NCBI GenBank assembly: GCA_014218235.1
Contig: JACBKR010001157.1
Coordinates: 620,001 to 684,000, forward strand
Source of the DNA: Colocasia esculenta
Lineage: Eukaryota; Streptophyta; Magnoliopsida; Alismatales; Araceae
Direction: 5' to 3'
Length of the DNA: 64,000 nt
Below the pieces are notes generated by a model, which saw only the letters and a program-made list of their open reading frames with translations, was not told the origin of the DNA and ran no database searches. The translations under genes and the position numbers were made by a program. How positions within the stretch are numbered: the stretch's first letter is position 1; each line of letters opens with the position of its first letter. Below, piece by piece: positions 45,766 through 58,354 of this stretch.

Positions 45766-46923
45766 TCATGTACTCTTCCTCGTCCTTAATGGCTTGAGTA
45801 ATCTCCCGGCCCATCGCCGGAGACGCCGCCTGATGTATCTGCTCACCCATCGCCGGACACGACGCTTGACCACCTTGGTAACCCGCGGCTCCTGTGTGAA
45901 TCCCACGACCACACCGACGGCGAAACTCGCAAGACACACCGTGCAGAGTGTCCACACAGATACCACTCTGATCACTCTGAAACAAATTAGTATGCATGTG
46001 TACTTGTTGCAGACACACATGTGAATATATATGTATTTGTGTCATATATTTAGATTTCAGCTAGATTAAAGTAAGATACAAGTAAACATCAAACATGGAT
46101 CATGCTCCCAAAAGCGGAGTGATCTAGTGGTTATCCCTCCACACCAAAATTGTGGGGTCAATAGTTCTATTCTACACTGGGAGCAGGTTTATAAAGAAAT
46201 TTCTAAAAGATTAATATGTAATTAAGTTAGTTACTCAAACAAAAAAAAAAAAGGTTTCCCAAAGTTACATCTCGGAAATCGATCATATATATGGGACTCT
46301 GATATCAATCTAATGCACCTGGACAGAGACTAATTAATAAAACCATGCACAACAGCACAAGTGGATGCAACACTGTCTCCAGATCCATGAAACTATATAT
46401 GAAGGGTTCTATGTCTGCTAAATTCTCTCGGCACCTATCAACGGGGTGGGGGAGTCGGCTGTGGACCAGTGTGCCAGCCAATGTAGAGAGCCACGTTTGA
46501 CCATGGGAATGTGGACTTTCGTTGGTTGTCCAGGCGCATTACGCCACGGCGCAGAACCGTTAATTTGTTTGTACCTTACGGGGGTGTGGACTTCCATGGC
46601 GTGCGCCTGGCCGGAGGTGAAGCTGGAGCGGTTGGAAGAGGTGGTGGCGGCGCTGCCAGAGCTCGGCTGCTGCTGCTGCTGCGGCGAGAGGAAGCAGAGG
46701 CGGAGCTTAAGGTTGTCCATGCCTCGTCGGACGTCTCAGAGGAGAGCAGAAGGGCGTACGAGGTTTTCGCCGGCGTTGGGAGAGGCGTTGGGGATGGAGG
46801 GAGCTGGGGGGTGATCGGCGCCGGAGGGTTTTCGTTTTCCCCGGAGGAGTCCAGTGTATGGTTCGGACAGAGGTGGTGGAAGCAGGTGGTCTCTCTCCAA
46901 TAATCGATGCTGACGATCCACAA
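45766..46923 (-). CDS. Possible two-exon gene for a small membrane protein (uncertain)
   Basis: Minus strand. Exon 2 (45766-45976) follows a strong acceptor (TACTAATTTGTTTCAG, with a branch-point-like TACTAAT). It reads a hydrophobic segment, SVWTLCTVCLASFAVGVVVG, then an Arg-rich tail (KVVKRRVRRWVSRYIRRRLR) ending RKST. Upstream, a GTAAGG donor at 46579 closes a Ser/Pro/Ala-rich exon whose frame, spliced to exon 2, continues as P-VIRVVSVW. The 5' end is unclear; the only Met in that frame is at 46923. A competing frame in the same exon begins MDNLKLRLCFLSPQQQQQ at 46720, but it splices into a different, less protein-like frame of exon 2. I do not recognise the family. A single-pass membrane protein is inferred from the hydrophobic segment only. 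Confidence 0.35.
46114..46252 (+). mobile_element. Probable SINE
   Basis: About 139 bases starting GCGGAGTGATCTAGTGG, with an A-box-like TGATCTAGTGG and a B-box-like AGTTCTATTCT about 45 bases later, and ending in 12 or more A. The flanks share a short cccaaa(a)g sequence, possibly the target duplication. It would lie in the intron of the doubtful gene at 45766-46923. Confidence 0.5.
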
Positions 46924-49900
46924 GTGAGGCCACGTAACCTCGCCTCCAAGGGCATTTCTGTCCGGATGGAGAAATCAAATTAAATAATGTGCATTATAAC
47001 TAAGAATAAAGGAAGAGAAATAGATATTGAAAATGTGACTTGGTAGAAGAGGAATACTCATTATAAATTTGGTTTTTAAATAATAATGCCGCGGATTATA
47101 AGAAAGAAATTATATTACTCACAAGTGGATCGATGTTTCACTCTTTCTCAATCAATAAAATTAATGTTTTCTTATAATCCATGTTATTGGTATTATAAAA
47201 TTTTAATTTTACAACAGTATTCTTCTTATGGAGAAATAAATTTACTAGTTGAACGCTTAACAAAACTCTTTTGTCTCTATAGAATTATTGTTTTTAACAA
47301 TGTGGAAACTGATCTTGTTAGCTGGCGTCTAATATGAATTTGATTCGAGTTGATGTATCTGGTATGAGTAGGAGTTGTCTTATATACATATTTTTTTTAA
47401 TTAAAGGGCAATCTTTACCCATTTTATTTATATAATAGAGTTGAAAGAAATAGACAAAAGTCTAAGTACAAACCGACGACATCAGTCAGGAAAGAAAATT
47501 AAAGAATCAGTTTAAAATTTCATAGATGACTCGTCTCAATAATAAGTACGACGAAGAATAATACGATGACATAAGCCATATCGTCTTTTATAGAGCGTTC
47601 GACATCGTCTTCATCTGTGTCTTGGTCAGATGAATCTCAAAATAATTTAACTCTAAGGATGAATATGTTTTCAATACTAGCAGTTCTGCAACAGATATAA
47701 AATTAAGTTGCCTTATATGGTGCAAGAAAATATCGAAGGAGTTGTCTTATATATTGTAAAATCTACTTCAAATAACAAGGGCTTTGGCGAGTAAAAATGA
47801 TGATTTATCTCTTGGTCATTTAGTTTAAAGTTAGTAAAAAGTGGACACACTCTACAAAACTAACGAAGAGACAAATGCCTCACCTCCAAAGAATGAAGAG
47901 ACCCAGACAAGACGCCTAGCTCTAGCGATCGTCTTAAACGTTTCGAACAGCTCATCGGTGCGTGCCCACGTATTTGGGGGGTTGCACAGCTCAACACCCG
48001 TCAGAATGAGAAATGTTATTATAAGTGTGAGGTGAACGACAAGAGAGAGAACTTTATTTAAAGATGCATAATATTTAGTGTATTTTTTCTCAAGAAGTAT
48101 TACCTTTTGTTCAGAGTTTTGTCACATAAATTTTTTTACAAATATTATTATTGAAGATGCGTGAAATTTTAATATGTCATTCCCAAAAAATATTAACTAC
48201 ATTCTTAAGATTTTATCTTTTTTCTTAGAAAAATGTCTTCTTGAGAGTAGGAATAGGTCTTATTTTATAAACACATATTTCATCCTCGTGATGTAGGACT
48301 AATTTTTTTCTCTACACTATTAATTGGAGAGAGAGAAAATTCATGCTAAATCTAATCAGCTAACAATTTATCTTTATAGAAAATACAAGGGAAAATTCTC
48401 AATTTTCTTCCCATGATCTCCAACCTAGTGACAATTCTAAAAGCCTGTGAGAGAATTAAAAGTGGGAGAGTTGTCTAAGTCAATGTTGGTCATATTGTGT
48501 AGATTGATTGTGCCGTATTTTTTGTGGTATGGTACAATACGGTCCGTACTATATCGATCGATCAATCGAAAATGTCAAATCGATCGACAAATTTTTATCT
48601 CTCTTTGAAGATCAGATAGATGATAGATCATGGGATCTATAAGTTACCCTAATCAAAATCGATCAACTGATTTTGAACTTTGATCTGTTAGATGTCTGGG
48701 GGTGTTTAATAGAAAAATTGGTCGACTGATAAGAAAAAATCGGTCGACTGATTTTACAGTGCCGACAGTGTTGAGGCTCGCAACTGTCTAGAAGCGGTAA
48801 GACAAACCATGGTCTAGGTGGGCTATAACAGAGTAGGGTGTTGAGGGCTCTCTTTTGCCACCTCTCCTTTCCACTTAAATTTTCTTTTAGTTACATAGTT
48901 CAATAACCAAAGGTCACTGAAAAATCTCGCTCCACCTCGAGGTTAGATCTAGGGTAACCATCTTGAGAATTGTTACAATGTGCTTTCAACTATGATTCGT
49001 TGTGCTGCATCGGATCGATGTTGCATGGATGTACTATACCGTGCCAAGAAGAGGACGGTCGAGTACTAATTAGCATTGTCATATCAATCCTCCTTCTTTT
49101 CTTATTTATTAATTATTTATTATTTTTCTTTGAATGCATATTGAACAGATCAAAACATATTAATGTAGTACATTTTAATTCGTACCATATCATAGGGGTG
49201 TTCAATAATTCGGTTCGGTCCAAATTGACCTATTTTTGACTAACCCGAACCTAACCAAATATGGATATCAATCCGAACCAAATCGAACTAGAGTTATTTC
49301 GATTCGGTTCAATTCAAACTTAATTCTCGCATTTAATTAGATATAATTAAATTTATTAATATTCATATAATAAAAATAAATTTAATCATATAATTATATT
49401 TTAATACTTATACTATAATATTTATATAATAATAATTATAATTATATTAAAAATCAATTTATTCGATTTATACAATTCGATTCGGAAACCGAACTTTTCA
49501 CATCAAATCGAATTTTGATCTAAATCAAATCAAACCGACCAATTCGATTTGATCCAATTTGGCTCTTCAATTTGAACCAAAATTTGAACACTCATTTCAT
49601 ATCAGAGTGCCGAGTCTCACGATAAGACCTACCTTAACTTTCGACCTCCATTTATTGTGGTTCAATTTGGTGGAATTCTGCCTTGACAGAGTTCATAAAG
49701 CCCGATGTAATTAGCTAATGTTGCAAGACGTTCAATTATCAGATCAATAGACAAGTTAATGAGAGAGAGATTTTTCTATCACTCAAGTGATCCCCGGAGA
49801 AGATCTAGAAATACTACTCCTCGGAGAACAGCGCATGTGCTTTTAGATGTACTGCATTCCATATCTTATACGGAAGCTGTGGGGCACAATTAATTTTGTC

Positions 49901-50264
49901 CTAATTAATTTGAGCGTAGGCTTTTGCCTCACAGCTGGTTATAAGATGCCACCACTCCCGTCCATGTCCTTGTCAACATGTAGTGAGGGTCTGTCCAGTG
50001 GATGCTCGGAAAACAGTACTGGTGATATGATGTCCCAGTGGGGATCACAGTGTGACAGCATTTACAAAAAGTTGAAGAACACGAAGTGGCAAAGGAGGGG
50101 ACCTTGGTACTTGTAGCAGATGGGATGCCAACTCCATGGGGCCAAAACGTAGTGTGAAATGGTGGTGAAACCCACTTGCCGCCGTCAGGCGCGCACTTGG
50201 GCTCCTGTTTCTTTTGACCTACTTAAGTGGACACTCAACTTGATGTGCCATTTAGAACCCCGCC
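46924..50264. other. Intergenic AT-rich sequence
   Basis: No gene seen. About 48520-48760 is related to 7480-7660. About 49190-49600 is a degenerate tract of cggttcgg, aaccgaa and aatcgaa words. Remaining short ORFs have no recognisable domain. Confidence 0.4.
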
Positions 50265-50530
50265 ACTGTTGGCACCAAGGTCCTATCAAGTATGAACTTG
50301 TGCCACACCGGAAAGATTAAAGGAAGAGACCGATGATCGTCACATATATATGTATTAGCATGAAAAAAGATATCATATTTTTCTGATAAATATATCTACT
50401 GTTGGCACCAAGGTCCTATGAAGTATGAACTTGTGCCACACCGGAAAGATCAAAGGAAGATACCGATGATCGTCACATATATGTATTAGCATGAAAAAGG
50501 ATATTATAATTTTCTGATAAATATATGCAG
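50265..50530. repeat. Tandem direct duplication, period 133 bp
   Basis: Copies at 50265-50397 and 50398-50530 both start ACTGTTGGCACCAAGGTCC and contain AACTTGTGCCACACCGG and CCGATGATCGTCACATAT. Differences are few (for example tatcaag against tatgaag, and an extra TA), so the duplication is relatively recent. Confidence 0.9.
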
Positions 50531-50995
50531 GAACCCGACATGGATTTTCTTATATAGTAGGATGAGTGGATAGATCGAGCGTCGCAATTGGCACTAACAG
50601 ATCTAAGAAATTGGGAAGAAATTGAGATAACTCTTATCTAAATTAATCACTGTTATGATATTTAATTCGGAGGATAGATGTGATTGGCATGAAGGAGTAG
50701 GGTAAGGGAGAGGAATAATTTTTGGTGCAGATTACTGCGAGATGGTGTGTTGGCTGCTCGTCCTCTCAGCGTGAGGGGCCAACCAACCAGACTCTAGTTT
50801 GCATGCATAACATCTCGCGGTGGTGTACATCAAGTATTGATCAAAGGAGAGTATCATAAAGGCGAATCAAATGCATGCAGTTCCCTATTTCTCACATAGG
50901 TATTACGTGCATGTGTGGTAGATAAACACACGCAGAGTTATCGTATACACTATCTTAGCACTGAAATGAAATCTTAGCCACTGGATCACGTTCGA

Positions 50996-51627
50996 TCAGA
51001 GGCGGCGACCTGTCGTGGAGGCCAGGCGGCCGATGAGGTGAAGCGCGTTGCTGATGTACTGACAGACACCGGAAACTGTCCACCACGGCGGCTCCCTCTT
51101 CGACGTCGTCGCCGCCCTCTCGGAGGCCCTCCACGCAGGTGTCCTGGTTAGTCATGGCGGCGCTGGCCCACGTCAGGGCGTCCTCCAGCTGCCGCCGCGA
51201 CGTCAACCGCCGGAGCTCCCCCTCGGTCGCTTCCAGCAGGTCGGCCGCGTCAGTGACCAGCTGCAGGCAGTCATCGAGGGCCGCCGGGGCCGCGGACGAG
51301 GCGGCGAGGAGTTTGAGAGAGGAAGGTGGCCGCGTCGCGTGCGGAGGCCAGTGAGGCAGAGACGGCGGCGATGGCGAAGTCCGCCGGGCTGCTGGTTGCG
51401 GCGAGCTGGGAGGAAGAGAGCGTGCGGATGCATAGGGTGGGGTAGCGGGCGTTGGCGCAGGTGGCCGCGAGCACAACGGAAGCTGCCGGCACCGGTGACT
51501 CGGCTGGGGCCGGAGAAAGGTTTCGGGCGTAGGCTTTGTCGGCAGCAGGGAAGTGAGCAAGGGCGGCGAAGAGGAAGAAGAGTAGGAGTGGGAGGTTGCG
51601 CTGGTACATGACAGGGGAGGAACCCAT
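50996..51627 (-). pseudogene. Pectin methylesterase inhibitor-like gene with two frameshifts
   Basis: PMEI/invertase-inhibitor proteins are secreted four-helix-bundle inhibitors of cell-wall pectin methylesterase or of invertase. The minus strand encodes a signal peptide (LPLLLFFLFAALAHF), a helical hairpin with the first cysteine pair (ATCANARYPTLC), ALDDCLQLVTDAADLL, and ALTWASAAMTNQDTC, the usual order for the family. The conserved end QYISNALHLIGRLA stops at 50996-50998. These parts lie in three different frames: one extra base is needed near 51315 (after ATFLS) and another near 51080 (after AAVV). No intron with good sites explains either shift. It is therefore a recent pseudogene or an intact gene with two base-calling errors; the otherwise undamaged domain makes both possible. 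Confidence 0.75.
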
Positions 51628-52069
51628 TTGATGTTCGAGGGTTCGAGTTTTCTTCCTCTTCTTCTTGAGATTTTACAGGCTTTAATTTGGAAGAGATGGA
51701 GTGTGGTGTAGAGAAGTGCTTATATGATGCTGAAGTAAAGACTTTGGGCAATCTATGGGTTGGGGAAAAAGAGAGGAAGAGCTGGAAGTGTGTTCAGCTG
51801 GACAAGTGTTCTTTCCCTACTCATCTCAGCCGATCAGTTGCTCTTTCCCTTTATTTAAAGAGCATATTGGAGATAAGGGCAGCCAGAGAAAATTGTGGTG
51901 GTATTAAACTACGGAAGCGTTTGTGTCCTTGTCAAACTTAAAACCGTGTGAAAAATCCATTTTATATTTATATATCTTAGTGCAGGGGCGGATCTAATAT
52001 ATGTTTAATAAAATTGTGTGATTCTATTGAATAAAAAAATTTATATTGGAGAGAGAATTTTTCACCGTA

Positions 52070-52106
<37 letters not shown>

Positions 52107-54196
52107 CTGTTTGTGCATTTTGCACACACGGTGCATCTCAAGTTAAGCATGTTGCATGTGGTACAGTGTCCTTGTGAGAACAGATAACCTGTATGGACAT
52201 CTTGTTGTCCAGTAGTGTCAAGAAAAATAGAGGTGCCAAAATGGAAAATATAGAAATCTACGAAATTTAAGTGTTGAAGTTCCGAGGCCAAAGACATATA
52301 TATAAGCACAAAAGTTTTAATTGGATATCCGATATGAGATTAATTAATATTCATTACATCCCTCCTCGAACACTCTCACTCGTGATTAATTAAGATGGAT
52401 CGTAAAATTAAATATATAATGTGGAGGCAAAAATATTAGAATAGGCCTTGGCCCTTGCTCTGATATGATGCAAAAGCCCACAAAAGTAATTAAATATTGA
52501 GATTCTAAAGCTCAAAACGTCTAAAGAGCTCCACTAAATATCCGATATATATGAAACTAATGCCTATATAATCTCCTCTAACATAATAAAACAGCACAAT
52601 ATATCGTATATATGGTATTCAGGGAAAACTTGAAGGTTCTCTTGAAACGAAACATTGGGAGTTGGACTTAATTAAAACTATGGGTCTGCTTGGAGCTAGC
52701 ATATATATCCCATCAAATAAATGGAAAACAAATGTGTGACATGCACTATCTTGTGGCAGGAGGAGATGGATATCTATGTATTGTGGGATCAGAGTGGGAT
52801 GGCATTACTTGGGAGGGCACACATGGTGATGGACCTTTCGTTTGTGTCAAATGGTGCTCCGTTTGCAACCCTCTTCGATCGGCAAAGAATTGTTTGCGAT
52901 CTGGTCAAGCCCATGCGTGTGGAGAATGAGATGTAATCCTGTTTTTTTTTTTTTTTTAATCCTTTCGCAACTACGAGGGATAACAAAATTATTCCATAAG
53001 GATTTTTTTTTTCACAGTTTGGGATCAATAAAAATTATGAAAACGATAATATTTTCAAACCCTTAGTGGATGAAATTCATTTATTTTCTTTACACATCTC
53101 AGGATATAGACCAGCTCTTAGTAGTTATTGGTTATCATGATATCACCTCATTTTTGTGCACCCTACATATTTCGTAAGTTAAAAAATGCATCTATATATA
53201 TATATGATGTAGATCTCCATTTTACCTCTAGATATGTAAGTGTAAATATATGTTTAAAATTTAACTGATTTTAAAAACGATCATGGTATAGACTAACCAA
53301 ATGTATGGATAATTATCTAGAAGTATGCTGAAATAATTCTACCCGACCTCAATAATTGAGATAGCATTAATTATCCCGGGATAAGATATGGTCTTTTATT
53401 TCAAAATAATTTAAGTCAAAAAATAAGTTAAACTACACCTAAATATCTTAATCCATAACACATAACCGGTTTTCAAAGCGGCCTAAGTAATAGATATATG
53501 AATAGGAATGTGAAGAATCGTACCTATATATAGTCTCCATATATGAATGCTAATTATCTTGGCCTACTGAAGGAATGTACAAGCATAAGGATGCAGATTA
53601 CTTTCTTTCTGGAAAATGCATATAAAATTGACCAAAACTGCTGTTAATTTTGTGAGTTTAATTTGCTCTGCAACCCTAGTTTTTGTTCAGTGTATTACAT
53701 CTGCCCAACCATGTCCCACATATGATTATCTTTTGGTCCACTAATTTGGACAAAACATTCATTCACACAATCTAGAATGTTGGAGAGTGGGAGAGATGGA
53801 GATGGGGAGGACTGATGTGTATACTCTGCCAACCTAACTAGACCATTAATGCCATGTCTATACATCCCACTACAAGGTACGCCTAACATCTCAAACTTAG
53901 GGTGGCAAATCATGTAAGAAAAGAGAAAGCCTTATTATACATCCGGCTGATGGGTAGTTCAGCCGCGGTAAACTGCTCGGTCTCCTGTTTGATTGGTTGG
54001 ACGGTCGAAACTCACACACAACCCCCATATAAGCATTCTACCTGGTCGGCCGAATAGAAAACCTTCCTCGTAAGAAAACATGTGTGAGCCATGAATGATA
54101 AGGTTAGTTCGATCCATAAATGGAATGTTTTTTTTCACTATAAAAGGCACTTCCATTAAACTAACCAACAGCCATTACATTAAAAAATGAAAAAAA
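51628..54196. other. Upstream of the PMEI-like gene and intergenic sequence
   Basis: About 51628-51950 should contain the promoter of the minus-strand PMEI-like gene. The rest is AT-rich, with an AT microsatellite at 52077-52106 and no supported gene. Confidence 0.4.
52077..52106. repeat. (AT)n microsatellite
   Basis: About 15 TA repeats preceded by an A-run. Confidence 0.95.
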
Positions 54197-56460
54197 TGTC
54201 ACGTCCCCAATTTAATAACAGAATAAATCAGAAATGTAGACAAATACATAATAGATCAAACAATTGTATAAGTTAGAGTAACTAAAGACAATAATTGAAT
54301 AATACAAATTCTTCATTTTATTAATAAATAAATCACTAAGCCTATTAGAATCAATAATTCAGAACCATTATATAGGGCTCATTATGACACCATTATATTG
54401 GAAAGGAACTAAAAACGTACCAACTAAACTCTACTATACTATGACATTATGGTAACTCTATTAAGTTGATGCCTACACGTCGCTCATCACTCTTATCCAT
54501 CCCCATTGTTACTTTAAGTAATTAATATGTTAATAGGTAGAGTAACTACATGATGCATGATATAGAATAAGAGTATGGTGATATCAAGTAATAACGAGCA
54601 AAATGTCCAAGTGTAGAGCAATAACAAGTAACATGTATATATAGCAAGAGAGAGAATTGGCCATATTAAGAGTGAATACCCATCGAGTAAAATAACACAA
54701 GTAAAGTAATAACATATCTAGCACATAGCACGAGTTAATTGTCATAAATTAATCGAGATAGTATAACAATTAGGTGTAATGTCAGACACCCTAATTAACT
54801 AACTCTCGGGATAAATAGCACTTTTGGGTGTACCTCTCAGGACCAGATCAAGCCCTTTATATTATCGGGCATTGATTACATTTATAATCTAGACAATCAG
54901 TTAATGGCGAGTACCAAGAAAAAGATGAGAAGTGTAGTTGAATAGATGAGTCTACCATGAGAGAAAGAGAATAGATGAGAGAAAAGTCATGAGATGAGAG
55001 TTTCTGTATTAACTAGAAACTTGAACGGGTCATGCACAAGAAACAACACGAAAACATCACGATAGTGACTGCTGCAAACAGTACACTCGAGTACTAGCAG
55101 GCTAGTAGAGAACGTGGTCAATTCCTTGGATGCGACCAGAACGTAGTCAGGGGGTTGGACATGTTAACAGAGAAGACGTAGTCCTCTTGTCTGCCGCATT
55201 AATAACACGGCCATTTGGGAGGATGCGTTCACAGAGAAGATATAGAGGTTTGTTGGATCATGTTGTACGGGTCCAACATGGTCCCTAAAGGTGTTCAGGT
55301 GTTAATAGTACAACCAGCTCGATGTACTACAGGAATTCAAGGCTCGCAAAGACTTACGACGATCTTGACGAAGGAGTTCCAATCTGACAGAAGGAATATC
55401 CAACGGAGGATTCTCACAACGTCAAGATAGTGTTAAAACAATTGCTCAATATTCTAGAGGACTTCTGGAATAGTGGAGCGACAGTAACAGTGTTCCAAAA
55501 CGGCGATAGAAAATGAGAACAAGTCCTTTATTTCACAGGGCTTATGTGCAAAAATTTCAATCTATTAACCAGATAATTTATGAAGCATTCTAAGGCATAT
55601 TTGAGTTTCAAGGGGAATAAATGTAATTTTGTAAGATAATCATGAGATAAGATCAATGATGTCATAAAGTGATTAAGAGAATCATTAGGACTTAATTAAC
55701 ATATTGGTTCAACATAGATCAAATTTTAACGAGTTAAACATTCATTTTAGGAGTCTAAATTTACGTTAAATACATTTTCCATGTGTTAAAATAGGAGTCA
55801 GAATGCGACGGGGTGGCGTGTCGCGTTAAGAACGTGGTCTGGGTGGGCAATGCGTTACTCTTTAAGTGAATACGACGGGTTAGTGTGTCATGATTAGAAC
55901 GCGCCATATTGGGCAGTCGCGTTTTGGTCGCGGTCACGCAGAGCCACCACATTTACGCACAGATAGGCATTTGGTGACATAGGGGCAAAGAATCGTTTAA
56001 ATATCGAGGTATAGTGCATGAAAAATCACAAAATGGGTCTTAAATTATAACTAACATGCTTGATAACATGTGAAAGTAAGAAATTTGACATGAGAACATG
56101 GATTCAATGAGACTCAACATGAAGAGTAAGGCTCAGGATAACATAAATATGTTGAACTTTAGATGCAAAATGCTCTTTGTATGGATGATACAAATTGAGG
56201 AAAATATGGAGATTGTGTTTCTAACATTAAGATCAACCTACAAAGAGATTTAATTAAGTTTTACTTGAGAGAATATCTATCTTTAGATGAATTTGTGAAA
56301 CTAGGGCAAAACAAAATGAATTTAATGAATTACACTTGAATCTCTTCCTCTCCATAAATTTCTCCTCCTATGGCTTTCCCTACACGTCTTATAGAGAAGC
56401 TCCAAGGAGCAATAGAGTCGGTCATATGAAGATTTGAGGTGTATTTATAGATTTTAACTT
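54197..56460 (-). mobile_element. Ty3/gypsy-like LTR, minus orientation, same family as 13.4-16.7 kb
   Basis: The plus-strand left edge reads TGTCACGTCCCC, so the element ends GGGGACGTGACA on its own strand. Reverse complement of 54290-54365 (GTTCTGAATTATTG, then AATAAAATGAAGAATTTG) matches 16545-16605. A CpG-rich module at 55800-55940 shares GTCGCG words with 14700-15060, and a TATA-like TCTATAAATACACC lies near 56440-56453 on the minus strand. No internal coding region is present. It appears truncated just upstream of the TATA-like site. Confidence 0.6.
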
Positions 56461-57131
56461 TTTATTTCCTAATACATGTCTTCTTCGGCATGCATGCTAG
56501 CTAGCTGTTATAGCTAGATCTAGGAGTACTTTTGCCGGCTTGTCTCTCCATATAGATGTCAGTGCTAGAAGTTCACATGAATGGTGAGGAAAACTTGATA
56601 TATATGACCAACCGAATAAGTCTCAACATTTTGTAGCCGGCCGGTTGGCACACAATTGTGTCTTTTCTCTCGGCCAAACTTTCCAGCAGTCCTAATCTGT
56701 ACTTCGGACAATGGCGGATCTATTTTAAGGTCAGTGGAGTCACATGATTTCACTGAATTGAAAATTTTACATGTTTTTTTTCATTAAACATGTAAAATTT
56801 TATCATTAACGTAGATTTCACTAGATCAAAAAAATATGTTTAAGAATACATCCACTGAATGTAAATTTTGAAACTCCAATACCCTAAAAACATCTTTTAT
56901 CTGCAGGTTCTAGTACTATACGTACTCAAGCTTGCTTGCCATTTTATAGGCAATTCGATGAGCCCCTCGTTGCGATCATGGGCCCTAAAGTATGTATGTG
57001 TGGTTACAATTTATATATATATTAAGATCAATTTGAACAGCCTTCCTTTTAAATGCATTTTAAGCTTGATCCCGATGGACTTTGAACCTATATATGACCT
57101 TTATAATAAAATGTTAAAGAGTATAAGTTAA
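56461..57131. other. Intergenic sequence
   Basis: No gene seen. AT-rich, with a short palindromic stretch near 56765-56800 (acatgtttttttt...aaacatgtaaaatt). Confidence 0.4.
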
Positions 57132-57324
57132 GAAAAATACTTTTCTCACGTCCGCCCGGTTGTCCGGGCGGACGTGGAAGCGCCGCGGGCCGACTTGATT
57201 GGTCGGCCACGCGGGCCCCACACGCCGAGCTCGCGTTGGTCCCGCACGGCCGACCAATCAGGTCGGCCGCGGGCGCTTCCACGTCCGCCTGGGCAACCGG
57301 GCGAACGTGCAGCTAGCATTTCTC
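57132..57324. mobile_element. GC-rich foldback MITE, probable Mutator type
   Basis: About 193 bases, strikingly GC-rich in AT-rich surroundings. The left arm (about 57146-57209: ACGTCCGCCCGGTTG, GACGTGGAAGCGCC, GACTTGATTGGTCGGCC) is repeated inverted in the right arm (about 57244-57310), with a loop of about 35 bases. The outer ends GAAAAATACTT and AGCATTTCTC resemble the GAGAAATACTT ends of the element at 2928. Flanks ataagttaa and atcaggtta agree at 6 of 9 positions, consistent with a decayed 9-bp duplication. The left arm also contains its own small palindrome (GTCCGCCCGG...CCGGGCGGAC). Confidence 0.6.
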
Positions 57325-58345
57325 ATCAGGTTAAGAGAAGGCCTTAGCTATTAAGCTAAGCCAATTATCAAGGACGTACGTCCACTGAAGAGCAACTACG
57401 TACGATGATCAAGTTGTCGACGTACGTACTACAACATTACTGGCCTGGGGTCTTTATATTATTGAAGGGATATGAGGACTACGATGAAGGAATATTACTT
57501 GAAGGAATAAAGAAGGATATATATTCATTTACTATTATTGCTTCCAGTTGTATCCTGCAAAATATACATAAGCGTTGGTCTGTATAATTAATTAATATTC
57601 TAACGTGTACAGAGAAAGAATGAAATAAAAGGTTTGATACAGATATATAGCTATTGCACGCTGCATTTTACTAGCTTGCCTACTTGGTTCTCCGTTGGAA
57701 GATCAACAAAATCGACACCACAAATTAACCTAGAGAGGAACTCATGAACGCGTACATGGAATTAAGAGTCAGCTAGCGGAAGACAGGAACACAAATGCCA
57801 GATGCAAAACTGTGTAACCTGTCACAGTTACTTGTCTGATTTTCTCGCTATCAAGACACACTATATATATGTATATATATGCATGTGCTGGTAGTACTGT
57901 ATTGGAACTGTAGTCGTTTATTGCTTATATATAAAGAGGGGGAACCGATTCCAATGTTATGTGATTGGTGTCTTTACCTATATCATCTATGGGCTATATG
58001 TCTCCATGATGCAACATAACACCGGCCAAATTCTGTATGTGCATGCGTTCAGATCCAGAGAGGCACATATAGATCTTGTGACGTACGAATGTAAAGGTAA
58101 AGCCCAACATGAGCGTCATCATGAACATGGGAGTAACTAGATTGCGCAACCCAACAAGATGGCACAACACCGTCTCTTAAAGGCTGATTGCCTGTGAATG
58201 ATCAGCTTTCTGTCTGATGCACGTCTTTCTATATAATTCCATATTGGTTTCCTAGTCGAAGTTAAATAGGGTTCTATCCCATCAGCTTAGAGTTTCTTTC
58301 TTGGAACTGGTCGGCTTGTAAGAGTTTAGATTCAACTTAAATGAT
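57325..58345. other. Intergenic sequence
   Basis: No gene supported. The longest ORF (57405-57587, 60 codons) has no recognisable domain. Confidence 0.4.
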
Positions 58346-58354
58346 TTTCTCATG

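Noticed and set aside
46446..46903. Plus-strand ORFs of 122 and 130 codons
   Set aside because: They overlap the candidate minus-strand exon and consist of low-complexity Gly/Ala/Cys runs from CTG repeats.
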